Below, in pieces: positions 26,939 to 36,100 of a stretch of 64,000 nucleotides of DNA. The translations under genes were made by a program, and so were the position numbers. The stretch covers positions 1-64,000 of the forward strand of contig JASSUD010000002.1 of assembly GCA_031963225.1 (NCBI GenBank), given 5' to 3'. The first letter of the stretch is position 1, and each line of letters starts with the position of its first letter. The notes under the pieces were generated by a model that searched no databases, was not told where the DNA came from, and was given only the letters and a program-made list of their open reading frames with translations. This stretch comes from JASSUD01 sp031963225. GTDB taxonomy: Bacteria; Pseudomonadota; Gammaproteobacteria; Burkholderiales; Burkholderiaceae.

Positions 26939-27203
26939 TAGCCGGTAGGTTGGTGGTGAGGCACGAACCCCAACATGATGACCACTGTCCGTTTGAATCC
27001 TGCATATGCAGGATTACAAGTTGGTGGTGTGCATGTTGGGGTTCGTGCCCATGCGCGCTAACTTAAGCCAAAGACCAGAATATATTGTCGCTAAACTGTA
27101 CAAAAAGTTAAGCGAAAAAAGGGGATTTTTTCCATGAACAGGCTATCTTTTGGCTTAAGTTAGCGCGCATGGGGTTCGTGCCTCACCACCAACCTACCGG
27201 CTA
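26939..27203. repeat. Family A composite repeat interrupted by a 122-bp insertion
   Basis: Outer ends TAGCCGGTAGGTTGG and CCAACCTACCGGCTA are perfect inverted repeats. The left arm reads GTAGGTTGGTGGTGAGGC...CCCCAACATG and the right arm starts GCATGTTGGGGTTCGTGCC. The right arm is split at 27049/27172 by the element described separately. It follows paralogue 3 by 18 bp. Confidence 0.88.
27050..27171. mobile_element. 122-bp MITE-like element with 23-bp terminal inverted repeats
   Basis: It starts CATGCGCGCTAACTTAAGCC and ends with the exact inverse; the first 23 bp pair perfectly, including the following AAA. The host repeat is duplicated on both sides as GGGTTCGTGCC (27039-27049 and 27172-27182), an 11-bp target duplication. 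It has no coding capacity. The size, inverted ends and direct repeats fit a non-autonomous DNA transposon; a long target duplication of 9-12 bp is known for IS4-like families, which is only a suggestion. Confidence 0.85.
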
Positions 27204-27242
27204 AATAAATGGGAAAGGGCAGTTGAATTTTCAGAAGTGCCA

Positions 27243-27617
27243 AAGTTTTGATCTATGATTGCGATGCAAAAGCGAAGTACTCCAGGGGGAGCGAGCTGAA
27301 TATGGTGGTCAAATTATTTCAACGCTAGCTCAACAATTGGAAACAGAACAGGGTCGTGGCTTTAGCGCCAATAATCTATGTCATATGATCATTTTTGCCG
27401 AGGCATTTCCTTATATAGAAATTATCTTGACACTGTCCAGACAATTGAACAGATTGAATTGCTCGAATTAGATCAAAAAGGTATTCATGTTGCTGAATAT
27501 CTGACAGAACTCCCTCCTAGACAACTATTAGAGCAGAAACTGCATGAAGCCATAGCGCTGTCAAAAGCACGCTTTGAAAATAGCGCAAAAAATATAAAAA
27601 GCAAACCAGAGAAATAA
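27243..27617 (+). pseudogene. Remnant of a YhcG-type PDDEXK nuclease gene (DUF1016)
   Basis: The first part reads SEVLQGERAEYGGQIISTLA, then FSANNLCHMIIFAEAFPYIE and ILTLSRQL, as in the N-terminal region of YhcG/DUF1016 proteins. After a frame change the text jumps to EQIELLELDQKGIHVAEYLT and ELPPRQLLEQKLHEAI, which is the C-terminal end of the same family. The central nuclease domain is missing, so about two thirds of the gene was deleted and the frame is broken. Upstream of SEVLQ there is an in-frame stop. The family match rests on memory of conserved motifs. Confidence 0.72.
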
Positions 27618-27840
27618 AAAAGTTGTCCTCATATGAGCTTGGTTGTTACTAGAGCGTGTCCTCAACGCATAGAAAAAAGCGATGAATCTTAAATAATTTA
27701 TATCTCTTTCTGCTCTACATTTTCTATACGATGGCTTTTTCAATAAAAAGGCATTTATAAACACAAAAGTATATTAACTTGTGTAGATAATGTTTTGATA
27801 TTTTAGAAAATACCATCATCCTAATAGAGAAGAAAACCGT

Positions 27841-28203
27841 ATGAGCACTGTTACCACTCCTTTACTCTCCTCAATATCGAGGCCATATACTTATAACACC
27901 CCTGAATCTATAACCGAACAAACTTCTGCTCAAAAGCAAATAATTAGTCCATTTGATGTAGCACTATTTACTTACGTCTCACTTTCAGCCGCTACGTTAT
28001 GCCTTCTGCTCAGTGGTCACAATACGGCTGGCATCTCAACGCTTGTAGCATCTGCTGCAGCGGCAGTTGCTTGTACTATTCTTGGGGAAAAAGAAGATAA
28101 TGAAAGTACACCCCAGCCTATACAACACACAGCACATTACCTAGCCGAAAAAACAAACAATGGCCTCGAGTGCATAAAATCAGAAATAATTCAAATCGCT
28201 TAG
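27841..28203 (+). CDS. Small putative membrane protein, unknown
   Basis: 120 residues, not recognised. The polar N terminus is rich in Ser/Thr (MSTVTTPLLSSISRPYTYNT), a hydrophobic hairpin follows at about 40-82 (VALFTYVSLSAATLCLLL, then STLVASAAAAVACTILG), and the C terminus is charged. This plan resembles the convergent gene at 28329-28697. AT-rich compared with the housekeeping genes. Its TAG stop is the start of TAGGGTGTGTCCTCAA, a family C end fragment. A genuine gene is likely but not certain. Confidence 0.55.
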   Translation: MSTVTTPLLSSISRPYTYNTPESITEQTSAQKQIISPFDVALFTYVSLSAATLCLLLSGHNTAGISTLVASAAAAVACTILGEKEDNESTPQPIQHTAHYLAEKTNNGLECIKSEIIQIA

Positions 28204-28249
28204 GGTGTGTCCTCAATAACATTGCAATATATTCTATTGCCCACAAAAT

Positions 28250-28283
28250 AAAAAATGGCTGCATATACAAGCAGCCATTTTTT
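28250..28283. terminator. Bidirectional rho-independent terminator
   Basis: AAAAAATGGCTGC and GCAGCCATTTTTT form a stem around a loop of about 8 nt, with A-run and T-run on either side. It lies between two convergent small genes and can serve both. Confidence 0.85.
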
Positions 28284-28328
28284 ATTTAATGCATTAGAAA
28301 TACCAGCTATCCCAATAAAATAAGCTTC

Positions 28329-28697
28329 TTATACTAATTTTTTAAGCTGAAGCTTCTCGTCTTCCTCTCCTATACTCTGCGTTGCTCGATTTTTATTTTC
28401 ATGCCTGTCACTCATAGCCATAGTTGCCACGGCACCAAATGTGCCAATTACTGGAGCTGCTATAAAAACGCTGGGTAGCATACCTAGAACGACCATCACA
28501 CCCGCTAACTGACCCGTTAAGACAAGTGTGACTGCCAAACGACTAGCTCTATCTTCTCTATTTGGTCGTATAGCTTGGTTTTCTCTATTCGAGGGTGTCT
28601 CTGTAACTTCTATGGGTTTAAATGATGGATTGGATTCGAAATTGGATACTGGCTTTGGGCACGGATTAGAAGAGCCTATCGGGTTTATTGGAAACAT
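28329..28697 (-). CDS. Small putative membrane protein, unknown
   Basis: 122 residues from ATG at 28697, which has a perfect GGAGG five bases upstream; the frame is open 17 codons further, but that extension contains the ribosome site. The Asn/Pro/Ser-rich N-terminal half (MFPINPIGSSNPCPKPVSNF) is followed by a hydrophobic hairpin (LAVTLVLTGQLAGVMVVLGM, PSVFIAAPVIGTFGAVATMA) and a charged tail. I do not recognise it. The layout is like the convergent neighbour at 27841-28203, so the two may be distant relatives or functionally paired. Confidence 0.6.
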   Translation of the reverse strand: MFPINPIGSSNPCPKPVSNFESNPSFKPIEVTETPSNRENQAIRPNREDRASRLAVTLVLTGQLAGVMVVLGMLPSVFIAAPVIGTFGAVATMAMSDRHENKNRATQSIGEEDEKLQLKKLV

Positions 28698-28870
28698 TGC
28701 ATCCTCCATCTCGCGAGTGAATAATTTTTTTGCCGTACGGTTTTGCATTTAGAGCTGCTATGTATACTTTCTATTTTTTGTATAGCAGTCCGTGTTTTAC
28801 CTGATCATTCTGATAGATATCAGCCATACTCAAAGCAAGTTGGAGCATGTGTTCTGTCCTAAGACTTCTT

Positions 28871-28916
28871 AATAAAAATGCCTGTGTTTGCAGTAGCAAA
28901 AACAGGCATTTTTATT
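28871..28916 (-). terminator. Terminator downstream of ftsH
   Basis: AATAAAAATGCCTGT pairs perfectly with ACAGGCATTTTTATT (15 bp), with an inner GTTTGC/GCAAAA partial stem. It lies 39 bp beyond the ftsH stop on the minus strand and separates ftsH from the small membrane protein gene. Confidence 0.85.
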
Positions 28917-28954
28917 CCTTCTCAGCCGCTAACTACGGCTTCTCAATATGTAAA

Positions 28955-30874
28955 CTACACCAATTTAGCGCTACTACCCATAGTTTTTTTTGATGCATCA
29001 TCACCCGGCCCTGTCGACCCTCCTGTTGGTGGAGGGGGAGCATTTTTGTTGCCCTCTGGTGTGTGAGACGGTTTTGGGGGTTGAGGAATTTTGCCCAACA
29101 TAATGTCATTTACTTGTGTCGCGTCAATCGTTTCCCATTCGAGTAAGGCTTTGACCATCGCTTCTACTTTATCTCGATTGGCTTCGAGTAAGCGGTGAGC
29201 TAATGCGTATTGCTCGTCAATGATTCTGCGGATTTCTGCATCGATTTTTTGTTGTGTGGCTTCAGATACATTCTTAGACGATACGCGTCCTAGAACGGAG
29301 TCTTGTTCCGTATCTGCATACATCATGGTGCCTAATAACTCTGACATGCCGTAACGCGTCACCATATCTCGAGCCAATTTTGTAGCGCGCTCGAAATCAT
29401 TAGATGCTCCACTAGACGAAGAATTCAAGAAAATTTCTTCTCCAGCTCGGCCACCGAACAAAATCGCGATTTCCTCTAGCATTTTGTCGCGGTATAAATT
29501 GACGCGATCATATTCAGGCAGCTGCCAGGTTACTCCGAGTGCACCACCCCGAGGCATAATCGTCACTTTGTGCACAGGGTCTGCATGCGGAAGCAATTTG
29601 GCTACGACTGCATGGCCTGATTCATGATAGGCCGTGTTACGGCGCTCTTCTTCGCGCATGATGGCTGATTTGCGCTCAGGGCCCATATAAATCTTGTCTT
29701 TGGCATCTTCAAAATCTTGCATTTCGACCATGCGTTTATTACGTCGAGCTGCAAAAAGGGCGGCTTCATTTACCAGATTGGCTAAATCTGCACCAGAAAA
29801 GCCCGGCGTTCCACGTGCAAGCACTAAAGCATCCACATCGCTTGAAATGGGTACTTTGCGCAAATGTACGCTCAAGATTTGCTCACGCCCACGAATATCC
29901 GGCAGATTAACGTATACCTGACGATCAAAACGACCTGGACGAAGTAAGGCACGGTCCAATACATCGGCGCGGTTGGTTGCTGCAATAACAATGACGCCTA
30001 GATTCGCCTCAAACCCATCCATTTCTACAAGCATTTGGTTCAGCGTTTGCTCGCGCTCGTCATTGCCGCCGCCCATACCCGCACCGCGCTGACGCCCAAC
30101 GGCGTCAATTTCATCAATAAATACAATGCAAGGCGCTTGTTTTTTGGCCTGCTCAAACATATCCCGCACGCGTGCAGCACCTACCCCAACAAACATTTCA
30201 ACAAAGTCAGAGCCGGAGATACTGAAAAAAGGCACTTTTGCTTCACCAGCGATCGCTTTGGCAAGCAGGGTTTTTCCTGTTCCTGGAGGCCCAATAAGCA
30301 TCACGCCTCGTGGAATACGCCCACCTAATTTCTGGAATTTTTGAGGGTCACCTAAAAAATCAACCAATTCAGAGACTTCTTCTTTGGCTTCATCACACCC
30401 TGCAACGTCCGCAAAAGTGACTACATGTGCATTTTCATCGGTAAGCCGGGCACGCGATTTACCAAAGGAGAACATACCGCCTTTGCCGGCACCACCTTGC
30501 ATCTGCCGCATCATATAGAGCCAGAATACGATAATCAGCAGTGTCGGACCTAAATACGTTAGTAATGATGCAAAGAAATTGGGCTCTTCATCGGCCTTTC
30601 CACTCACTTGCACACCAGATTTGAGCAAGTCACTCACCATCCAAAGATCACCTGGAGAAATAACTTGATATTTCTCTCCAGTAGCGGGGGTCACGGTGAG
30701 TGTGCGGCCCTGTATGACTACCGATTTTAGCTTTCCATTCTTTGCATCGTCCATTACCTGGGAATACGTTGCCGTCTCAAGGGGGCGTGGCTTATCAAAT
30801 TGCTTAAATACGGTAAACAACACCATAGCAATGACAATCCACACTGCTGCTCTTGAAAACATCGTGCTGTTCAA
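28955..30874 (-). CDS. ftsH: ATP-dependent zinc metalloprotease FtsH
   Basis: FtsH is a membrane-anchored AAA+ protease that degrades misfolded membrane proteins and regulators such as LpxC. The N-terminal anchor is VWIVIAMVLFTVFKQF and a second segment LLTYLGPTLLIIVFWLYMM lies near residue 110. Walker A is GPPGTGKTLLAKAIAGEA, Walker B FIDEIDAVGR, and the zinc site HESGHAVV. The start is TTG at 30874, supported by AAGGAG seven bases upstream; an ATG four codons later is the alternative. It has 639 residues with a Pro/Gly-rich tail. In relatives ftsH follows rlmE, as here (153 bp apart). Confidence 0.97.
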   Translation of the reverse strand: MNSTMFSRAAVWIVIAMVLFTVFKQFDKPRPLETATYSQVMDDAKNGKLKSVVIQGRTLTVTPATGEKYQVISPGDLWMVSDLLKSGVQVSGKADEEPNFFASLLTYLGPTLLIIVFWLYMMRQMQGGAGKGGMFSFGKSRARLTDENAHVVTFADVAGCDEAKEEVSELVDFLGDPQKFQKLGGRIPRGVMLIGPPGTGKTLLAKAIAGEAKVPFFSISGSDFVEMFVGVGAARVRDMFEQAKKQAPCIVFIDEIDAVGRQRGAGMGGGNDEREQTLNQMLVEMDGFEANLGVIVIAATNRADVLDRALLRPGRFDRQVYVNLPDIRGREQILSVHLRKVPISSDVDALVLARGTPGFSGADLANLVNEAALFAARRNKRMVEMQDFEDAKDKIYMGPERKSAIMREEERRNTAYHESGHAVVAKLLPHADPVHKVTIMPRGGALGVTWQLPEYDRVNLYRDKMLEEIAILFGGRAGEEIFLNSSSSGASNDFERATKLARDMVTRYGMSELLGTMMYADTEQDSVLGRVSSKNVSEATQQKIDAEIRRIIDEQYALAHRLLEANRDKVEAMVKALLEWETIDATQVNDIMLGKIPQPPKPSHTPEGNKNAPPPPTGGSTGPGDDASKKTMGSSAKLV

Positions 30875-31027
30875 AGCATGACTCCTTTATAGATCGGACC
30901 AATTACAGAGAAAAGGGTGATTCTAATCCAGCCTCAGCAGGGAAGGAGCTTGAAAAAAAGTATTTTTCATATAAAAATAAACTGAAAAGCATGAAATACA
31001 CTCCCCAATCTGCTCTCATCCCTCTTT

Positions 31028-31681
31028 TTACCGAATTGCTTTCATCCCTTTGCCCAAGATAAAAATTTCAGAGGAACTATCTCGTGAAGCTTTGGGTTTA
31101 CGAGGAGCTACTACCTGAAAATGGCGCTTAAAACGCTCAATCATCTGACTATAGCCACTGCCATGAAAGCACTTCATTAATAAGCAGCCTTTGCTTTTCA
31201 AAAATTCTTGTGCAAATTCAAGGGCCAATTCACATAGATGCTCCATACCTGCGGTATCTGCTGCGGCAATACCTGATAAATTGGGGGCCATATCGGAAAT
31301 TACAAGGTCTACTTGGCGTGTACCCAAGATATCTCGAAATTTTTGCAAGATTTCTTCTTCTCGAAAGTCACCCTGTATAAAGGTAACACCCGGCAGTGGC
31401 TCCATAGGCAATCGGTCCAGTGCTATGAGCATATCAGGCTGTTTTTGCACTATGCCAGAAGATTTATTACGCAGCGCAGTAATAACATACTGGCTCCAAC
31501 TCCCAGGCGCCGCACCCAAATCAACAATCACCTGCCCAGGCTGAATCAAATCATCTTGCTCGTCAATTTCCTTGAGCTTATACGCAGCTCTAGTCCGGTA
31601 CCCATCATGATGTGCCTGCTTCACATAGGGATCGTTTAAGTGCGTATGCAACCAGGAAGTATTAAATTTTTTCTTCGCCAT
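31028..31681 (-). CDS. rlmE: 23S rRNA (uridine-2552 2'-O)-methyltransferase
   Basis: RlmE (FtsJ/RrmJ) methylates U2552 in the A loop of 23S rRNA during late 50S assembly. From ATG at 31681 it has 217 residues starting MAKKKFNTSWLHTHLNDPYV. The SAM motif VIVDLGAAPGSWSQYV and the K-D-K-E tetrad (TRAAYKLKEID, VISDMAPNLSG, LLMKCFHGSG, SSEIFILGKG) are visible. The longer frame runs into a family C element and is rejected. Confidence 0.95.
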   Translation of the reverse strand: MAKKKFNTSWLHTHLNDPYVKQAHHDGYRTRAAYKLKEIDEQDDLIQPGQVIVDLGAAPGSWSQYVITALRNKSSGIVQKQPDMLIALDRLPMEPLPGVTFIQGDFREEEILQKFRDILGTRQVDLVISDMAPNLSGIAAADTAGMEHLCELALEFAQEFLKSKGCLLMKCFHGSGYSQMIERFKRHFQVVAPRKPKASRDSSSEIFILGKGMKAIR

Positions 31682-31731
31682 CTGATTCGAGGCGCCTCCC
31701 ATTAAAAAGTGTTTTAAAAGCATTCTTATTA

Positions 31732-31871
31732 GAACCTGTTCAAAGTCTCCCAAAAGAGCCCATCTTTGCGGTCGTGCGGTGCGGGGTATTCACTGTACTT
31801 AAGTACAGTTCCGGTCCCTGTGCTCCTGCTCCCCCAAATATGGACCCTTTTGGAAAACTTTGAACAGGTTC
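31732..31871. mobile_element. Family C MITE-like element with TTA target duplication
   Basis: 140 bp flanked on both sides by TTA (31729-31731, 31872-31874). Ends GAACCTGTTCAAAGTCTCCC and its near-inverse form 25-bp inverted repeats. The centre, ACTGTACTTAAGTACAGT (31792-31809), is an 18-bp perfect palindrome, flanked by CGGTCGTGCGGTGCGGGG and CCGGTCCCTGTGCTCC. The core is shared with 412-553. No open frame. The divergent promoters of rlmE and yhbY lie around it. A 3-bp TNA duplication is typical of some IS5-family groups (inference). Confidence 0.82.
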
Positions 31872-31973
31872 TTAGAGCTTTAGAACAAGTTCTGAGAGAT
31901 AATTCGTCCTTTATCGTGAAATGCAGCTCATGCTCGCACTTTTTTCACGCCCTCTTTTTTCTTGCTAAAAACT

Positions 31974-32465
31974 ATGTCTTCTCACCACGCCGCTCCTACT
32001 CCTGGCGAACGCGCCAGCCTTAAAGCTCAAGCGCATGCGCTAAAGCCAGTCGTTATGATAGGGCCAGAGGGGTTAACCGATGCGGTAATCCATGAAATTG
32101 ACCTGAATCTCAAAGCCCATACGCTTATCAAAATTCGTATGTTTGAGAATATTCGCACACAACGCGAGGAAACGTATCAAGCGATATGTGCTCGACTTGG
32201 AGCACATCCCATTCAACATATCGGCAAACTTTTCGTCATCTGGCGACCTGATTCCGGCGATAGCACGCAAAACGCATCTGCTAAGTCTACGCATCGCAGT
32301 GGAGGTGCTCCCCCACGAAAAGCTATCGTTTTCAAGCGCAGACCTAGTTCATTACGACGCACTACCCGCAAAACGCTTCAACTCTTAGGCAATCAACGGG
32401 TTACACAAGGTGGTAATGTTAAACGGGCAAAACCTAGACTTTCCAGTATTAAGAAAAAGTTCTAA
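31974..32465 (+). CDS. yhbY: YhbY family RNA-binding protein
   Basis: A CRM-domain protein that associates with pre-50S particles. From ATG at 31974 it has 163 residues. The CRM fold is residues about 10-95, with LKAQAHALKPVVMIGPEGLT, HTLIKIRMFENIRTQRE and QHIGKLFVIWRP. The basic tail (KAIVFKRRPSSLRRTTRK) extends well past the usual length of about 97 residues, as I recall from Burkholderiales homologues. It lies divergent from rlmE, a conserved arrangement. Confidence 0.92.
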   Translation: MSSHHAAPTPGERASLKAQAHALKPVVMIGPEGLTDAVIHEIDLNLKAHTLIKIRMFENIRTQREETYQAICARLGAHPIQHIGKLFVIWRPDSGDSTQNASAKSTHRSGGAPPRKAIVFKRRPSSLRRTTRKTLQLLGNQRVTQGGNVKRAKPRLSSIKKKF

Positions 32466-32488
32466 AAATTCAAACTCGCACGCCTGAT

Positions 32489-32965
32489 TTATAAATAGCA
32501 CACCTTGGTAATTTCATATTCTCTCGCTCCGCTAGGTGCTTGCACCACCGCTACATCGCCCTCGTGCTTGCCAATTAAAGCACGGGCTATAGGCGAGCTA
32601 ACAGATACTAGGCCTGCGTCGATATCTGCTTCTTCATTGCCAACGATCTGGTAGCGGACACTCTCTCCGGACTCAAGATCATCCAGCTCTACCGTTGCAC
32701 CAAATACTACGCGACCGTCGGCCTCGATCATGGCGGGGTCGATAATTTGCGCTACGGCTAAACAAGAATCGAGTGCAAGAATCTGGCCCTCAATAAAGGC
32801 CTGCTTTTCTTTTGCAGCAGAATACTCGGCATTTTCGGAAAGGTCTCCGTGTGCACGCGCTTCTTCAATAGCCTGCACTACAGCCCTACGCTCGACCGTT
32901 TTTAGACGTTGCAGTTTAGCTTTTAGCCGCTCTGCGCCCATTTTTGTTAAAGGTGTTGTGCTCAT
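32489..32965 (-). CDS. greA: Transcription elongation factor GreA
   Basis: GreA rescues backtracked RNA polymerase by stimulating transcript cleavage. The 158-residue protein has the N-terminal coiled coil with ARAHGDLSENAEYSAAKEKQ, carrying the catalytic acidic tip, and a C-terminal FKBP-like domain with SVSSPIARALIGKHEGD. It is convergent with yhbY (23 bp) and lies downstream of carB in the usual carAB-greA order. Confidence 0.97.
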   Translation of the reverse strand: MSTTPLTKMGAERLKAKLQRLKTVERRAVVQAIEEARAHGDLSENAEYSAAKEKQAFIEGQILALDSCLAVAQIIDPAMIEADGRVVFGATVELDDLESGESVRYQIVGNEEADIDAGLVSVSSPIARALIGKHEGDVAVVQAPSGAREYEITKVCYL

Positions 32966-32999
32966 AGGTCATTAAAAAATAATTCAGAAAACCATCGTA

Positions 33000-33024
33000 C
33001 GCGCGCTTAAACAATAAGCGCGCG
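33000..33024. other. GC-rich hairpin between carB and greA
   Basis: CGCGCGCTTA and TAAGCGCGCG form a perfect 10-bp stem with the 5-nt loop AACAA. There is no T-run after it on either strand, so it is not a standard terminator; it may pause transcription or be a structural element in the greA leader. Confidence 0.5.
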
Positions 33025-33039
33025 ACTTATTTAACTAAC

Positions 33040-33105
33040 GTTACGCAGGTATTCAAAAAGCCAATGGTATGCATGTTGGGGTTCGTGCCTCACCACCAAC
33101 CTACC
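33040..33105. repeat. Family A repeat, single arm, carB-greA gap
   Basis: The arm GTTACGCAGGTATTCAAAAAG continues to GGTATGCATGTTGGGG and CACCAACCTACC. Only one arm is present. It lies 25 bp beyond the carB stop codon. Confidence 0.87.
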
Positions 33106-33130
33106 TTTCTTTGCTGCGCAACTTGACTAC

Positions 33131-36100
33131 TTAAACGTCGCTCTTCTTCACATACCCTTCTCTTAACGTTTGCAGCGGGTAAATTTCTAAATTCTTGATG
33201 TAATTCAGCCCCTCAACCGCTGCATGCGCATTGGGTAAGGTCGTGTAATACGTCAAATTATGCATTTGCGCGCTGATACGAATAGACTTGGAATCCGCAA
33301 TTGCGGTTCTGGTGTCATCCACCGTGGTAAAAACTAGTGTAATTTCACCGTTTTTAATCATATCAACGATATGCGGGCGCCCGTCTTTCACTTTATTCAC
33401 CGTACGCACAGGAACACCTGCCTCAGCCACTGCAGCTGCCGTACCATGCGTTGCAACTAAGTCATATCCCAGTGCATGCAAGCGCTTTGCAAGTTTTACT
33501 GTTGCTGGCTTATCGCTATTTTTTACAGACAGTAACACAGTACCCTCTGCAGGGAGGCGTGATCCAGCAGCTAGCTGAGATTTAAATAACGCTTCACCAA
33601 AAGTGCGGCCTACCCCCATCACTTCTCCTGTAGAGCGCATTTCTGGGCCTAGTACAGGATCTACTGAGGGGAATTTTGAAAAAGGAAAAACGGCCTCTTT
33701 CACACAAAAATACGATAAATCTTGTACCGCATCGCTTTGTATTCCTTGGCTAGCCAGTGTTTGTCCAACCATACAAAGCGCACCAATCTTAGCGAGTGCC
33801 AACCCGGTTGCCTTAGAAACAAAAGGCACCGTACGAGAGGCCCGAGGATTTACTTCTAGCACATACACTATATCTTGAACGCTCCCATCAGCCGCTTCTA
33901 ATTGCTGAATAGCGAACTGCACATTCATCAGTCCCACGACTCCGAGCGCCTTCGCCATGGCTACGGTTTGACGTTTTAGCTCTGCTATCGTGTCAGCTGC
34001 TAGCGAATAAGGAGGCAACGAGCAGGCAGAATCTCCTGAATGCACCCCTGCTTGCTCAATATGCTCCATCACGCCAGCAATAAAGACCTCTTGACCATCT
34101 GCAATACAATCCACATCACATTCGATTGCATCATTTAAAAAACGGTCTAGCAGCACAGGAGAATCATTCGAGACTTGCACCGCTTCTCGCATATAGCGTT
34201 CAAGATCGCGTGATTCATGCACGATCTCCATAGCACGTCCCCCTAATACATAAGAAGGCCGCACTACTAGGGGATACCCTACTTCATTTGCCAAAACCAA
34301 TGCTTCCGCTTCTGTACGGGCAGTACGATTGGGTGGCTGACGTAAGCCTAGATCGTTGAGCATTTTTTGAAAGCGCTCACGATCTTCTGCTGCATCAATA
34401 TTATCTACACTGGTGCCAATAATAGGCGCCCCATTGGCTTGTAGCGCACGCGCCAAATTCAAGGGCGTCTGCCCTCCGTATTGAATCAATACACCTGCAG
34501 GCTGCTCTTTATCGACAATTTCCAGTACATCTTCAAGCGTTAAAGGCTCGAAATACAATCGATCAGAGGTATCGTAATCGGTAGATACGGTCTCTGGGTT
34601 GCAATTAACCATAATGGTTTCATAGCCTTGCTCACGCAAAGCTAGTGCTGCATGCGCACAACAATAATCAAACTCAATCCCTTGACCAATACGATTGGGC
34701 CCCCCACCAAGGATAAGAATTTTTTGGCGAGAAGTCGGACGCGCTTCGCACTCAGATTCATAGGTTGAATACAAATACGCTGTTTGCGTTGAAAACTCAG
34801 CCGCACAGGTATCTACACGTTTATACACTGGACGTACATCGAGTCTAATACGCAATGCGCGCACGGCGTCCTGCGTAGATTGCGTCAATGTGGCAATACG
34901 TGCATCGGAAAAGCCGCTCTGTTTAAGGTAGCGTAACTCTTCTGTTGAGAGACTAGTTAAGGTACGTGATGCTAACGCACCTTCTTTCAAAATGATCTCT
35001 TCAATTTGGGCTAAAAACCAAGGATCAATATGAGATAAGTCATAAATTTCATCTAGGGAAAACCCTTGGCGGAACGCATCACCTACATACAAAATGCGCT
35101 CAGGGCCGGCTTCTCGGATCTGTATGGTAATCACTTCACGGTCCGTAGAACGTGGGGTCATCCCATCAATTCCTGTCTCTAAGCCACGTAGCGCTTTTTG
35201 AAATGATTCCTGAAAAGTGCGCCCAATCGCCATCACTTCACCCACAGACTTCATCTGTGTAGTCAAACGCGGATCGGCTTCACGGAATTTCTCAAAAGCA
35301 AAACGAGGAATTTTAGTGACAACATAATCAAGCGTAGGCTCGAAAGAGGCAGGGGTTTGCCCTCCTGTAATATCGTTTTTCAGCTCATCTAAGGTATAGC
35401 CAACCGCTAGTTTTGCTGCAATTTTGGCGATGGGAAAACCAGTAGCTTTTGAAGCTAGTGCGGATGAACGCGATACCCGCGGGTTCATTTCAATCACTAC
35501 CATACGCCCGGTATCGGGATGAATGGCAAACTGCACATTCGAGCCTCCCGTATCCACCCCGATTTCTCGCAGCACAGCTAGCGAGGCATTGCGCAGTAAT
35601 TGATATTCTTTATCGGTTAAGGTTTGAGCAGGAGCGACCGTAATAGAATCGCCGGTATGAATGCCCATTGGATCAAGATTTTCAATGGAGCATACGATCA
35701 TGCAGTTATCCTGCTTATCGCGCACTACTTCCATTTCAAATTCTTTCCAACCCAGTAGCGACTCTTCAATCAAGAGCTCTTTAGTAGGCGAGATCTCCAA
35801 CCCACGTCGGCAAATTTCTTCAAACTCTTCTTTATTGTAAGCAATACCACCGCCTGATCCGCCCAGCGTAAAAGAAGGTCGAATAATGACAGGGTAGCTA
35901 CTGCCACTTGCAGATTCGCCGACGGAGTGGCCCTGCTGTTTTTTTGCAGCAATACGCTGCAACACTTCCTTTGCCTCTTCTAAAGAGTGTGCCGTTCCCG
36001 ATTCAGCACTGCCAAGGCCAATGCGTGTCATCGCTTCTTTGAATTTTTGCCGGTCTTCTGCTTTTTCAATCGCTTCAGGCGATGCTCCAATAAGCTCTAC

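Noticed and set aside
31682..31753. N-terminal extension of RlmE
   Set aside because: The extra residues come from a MITE-like element and are absent from the family; the ATG at 31681 fits the known start.
33288..33878. Plus-strand frames opposite carB, and similar long antisense frames opposite other genes
   Set aside because: They lie wholly within recognised conserved genes and show shadow-type composition.
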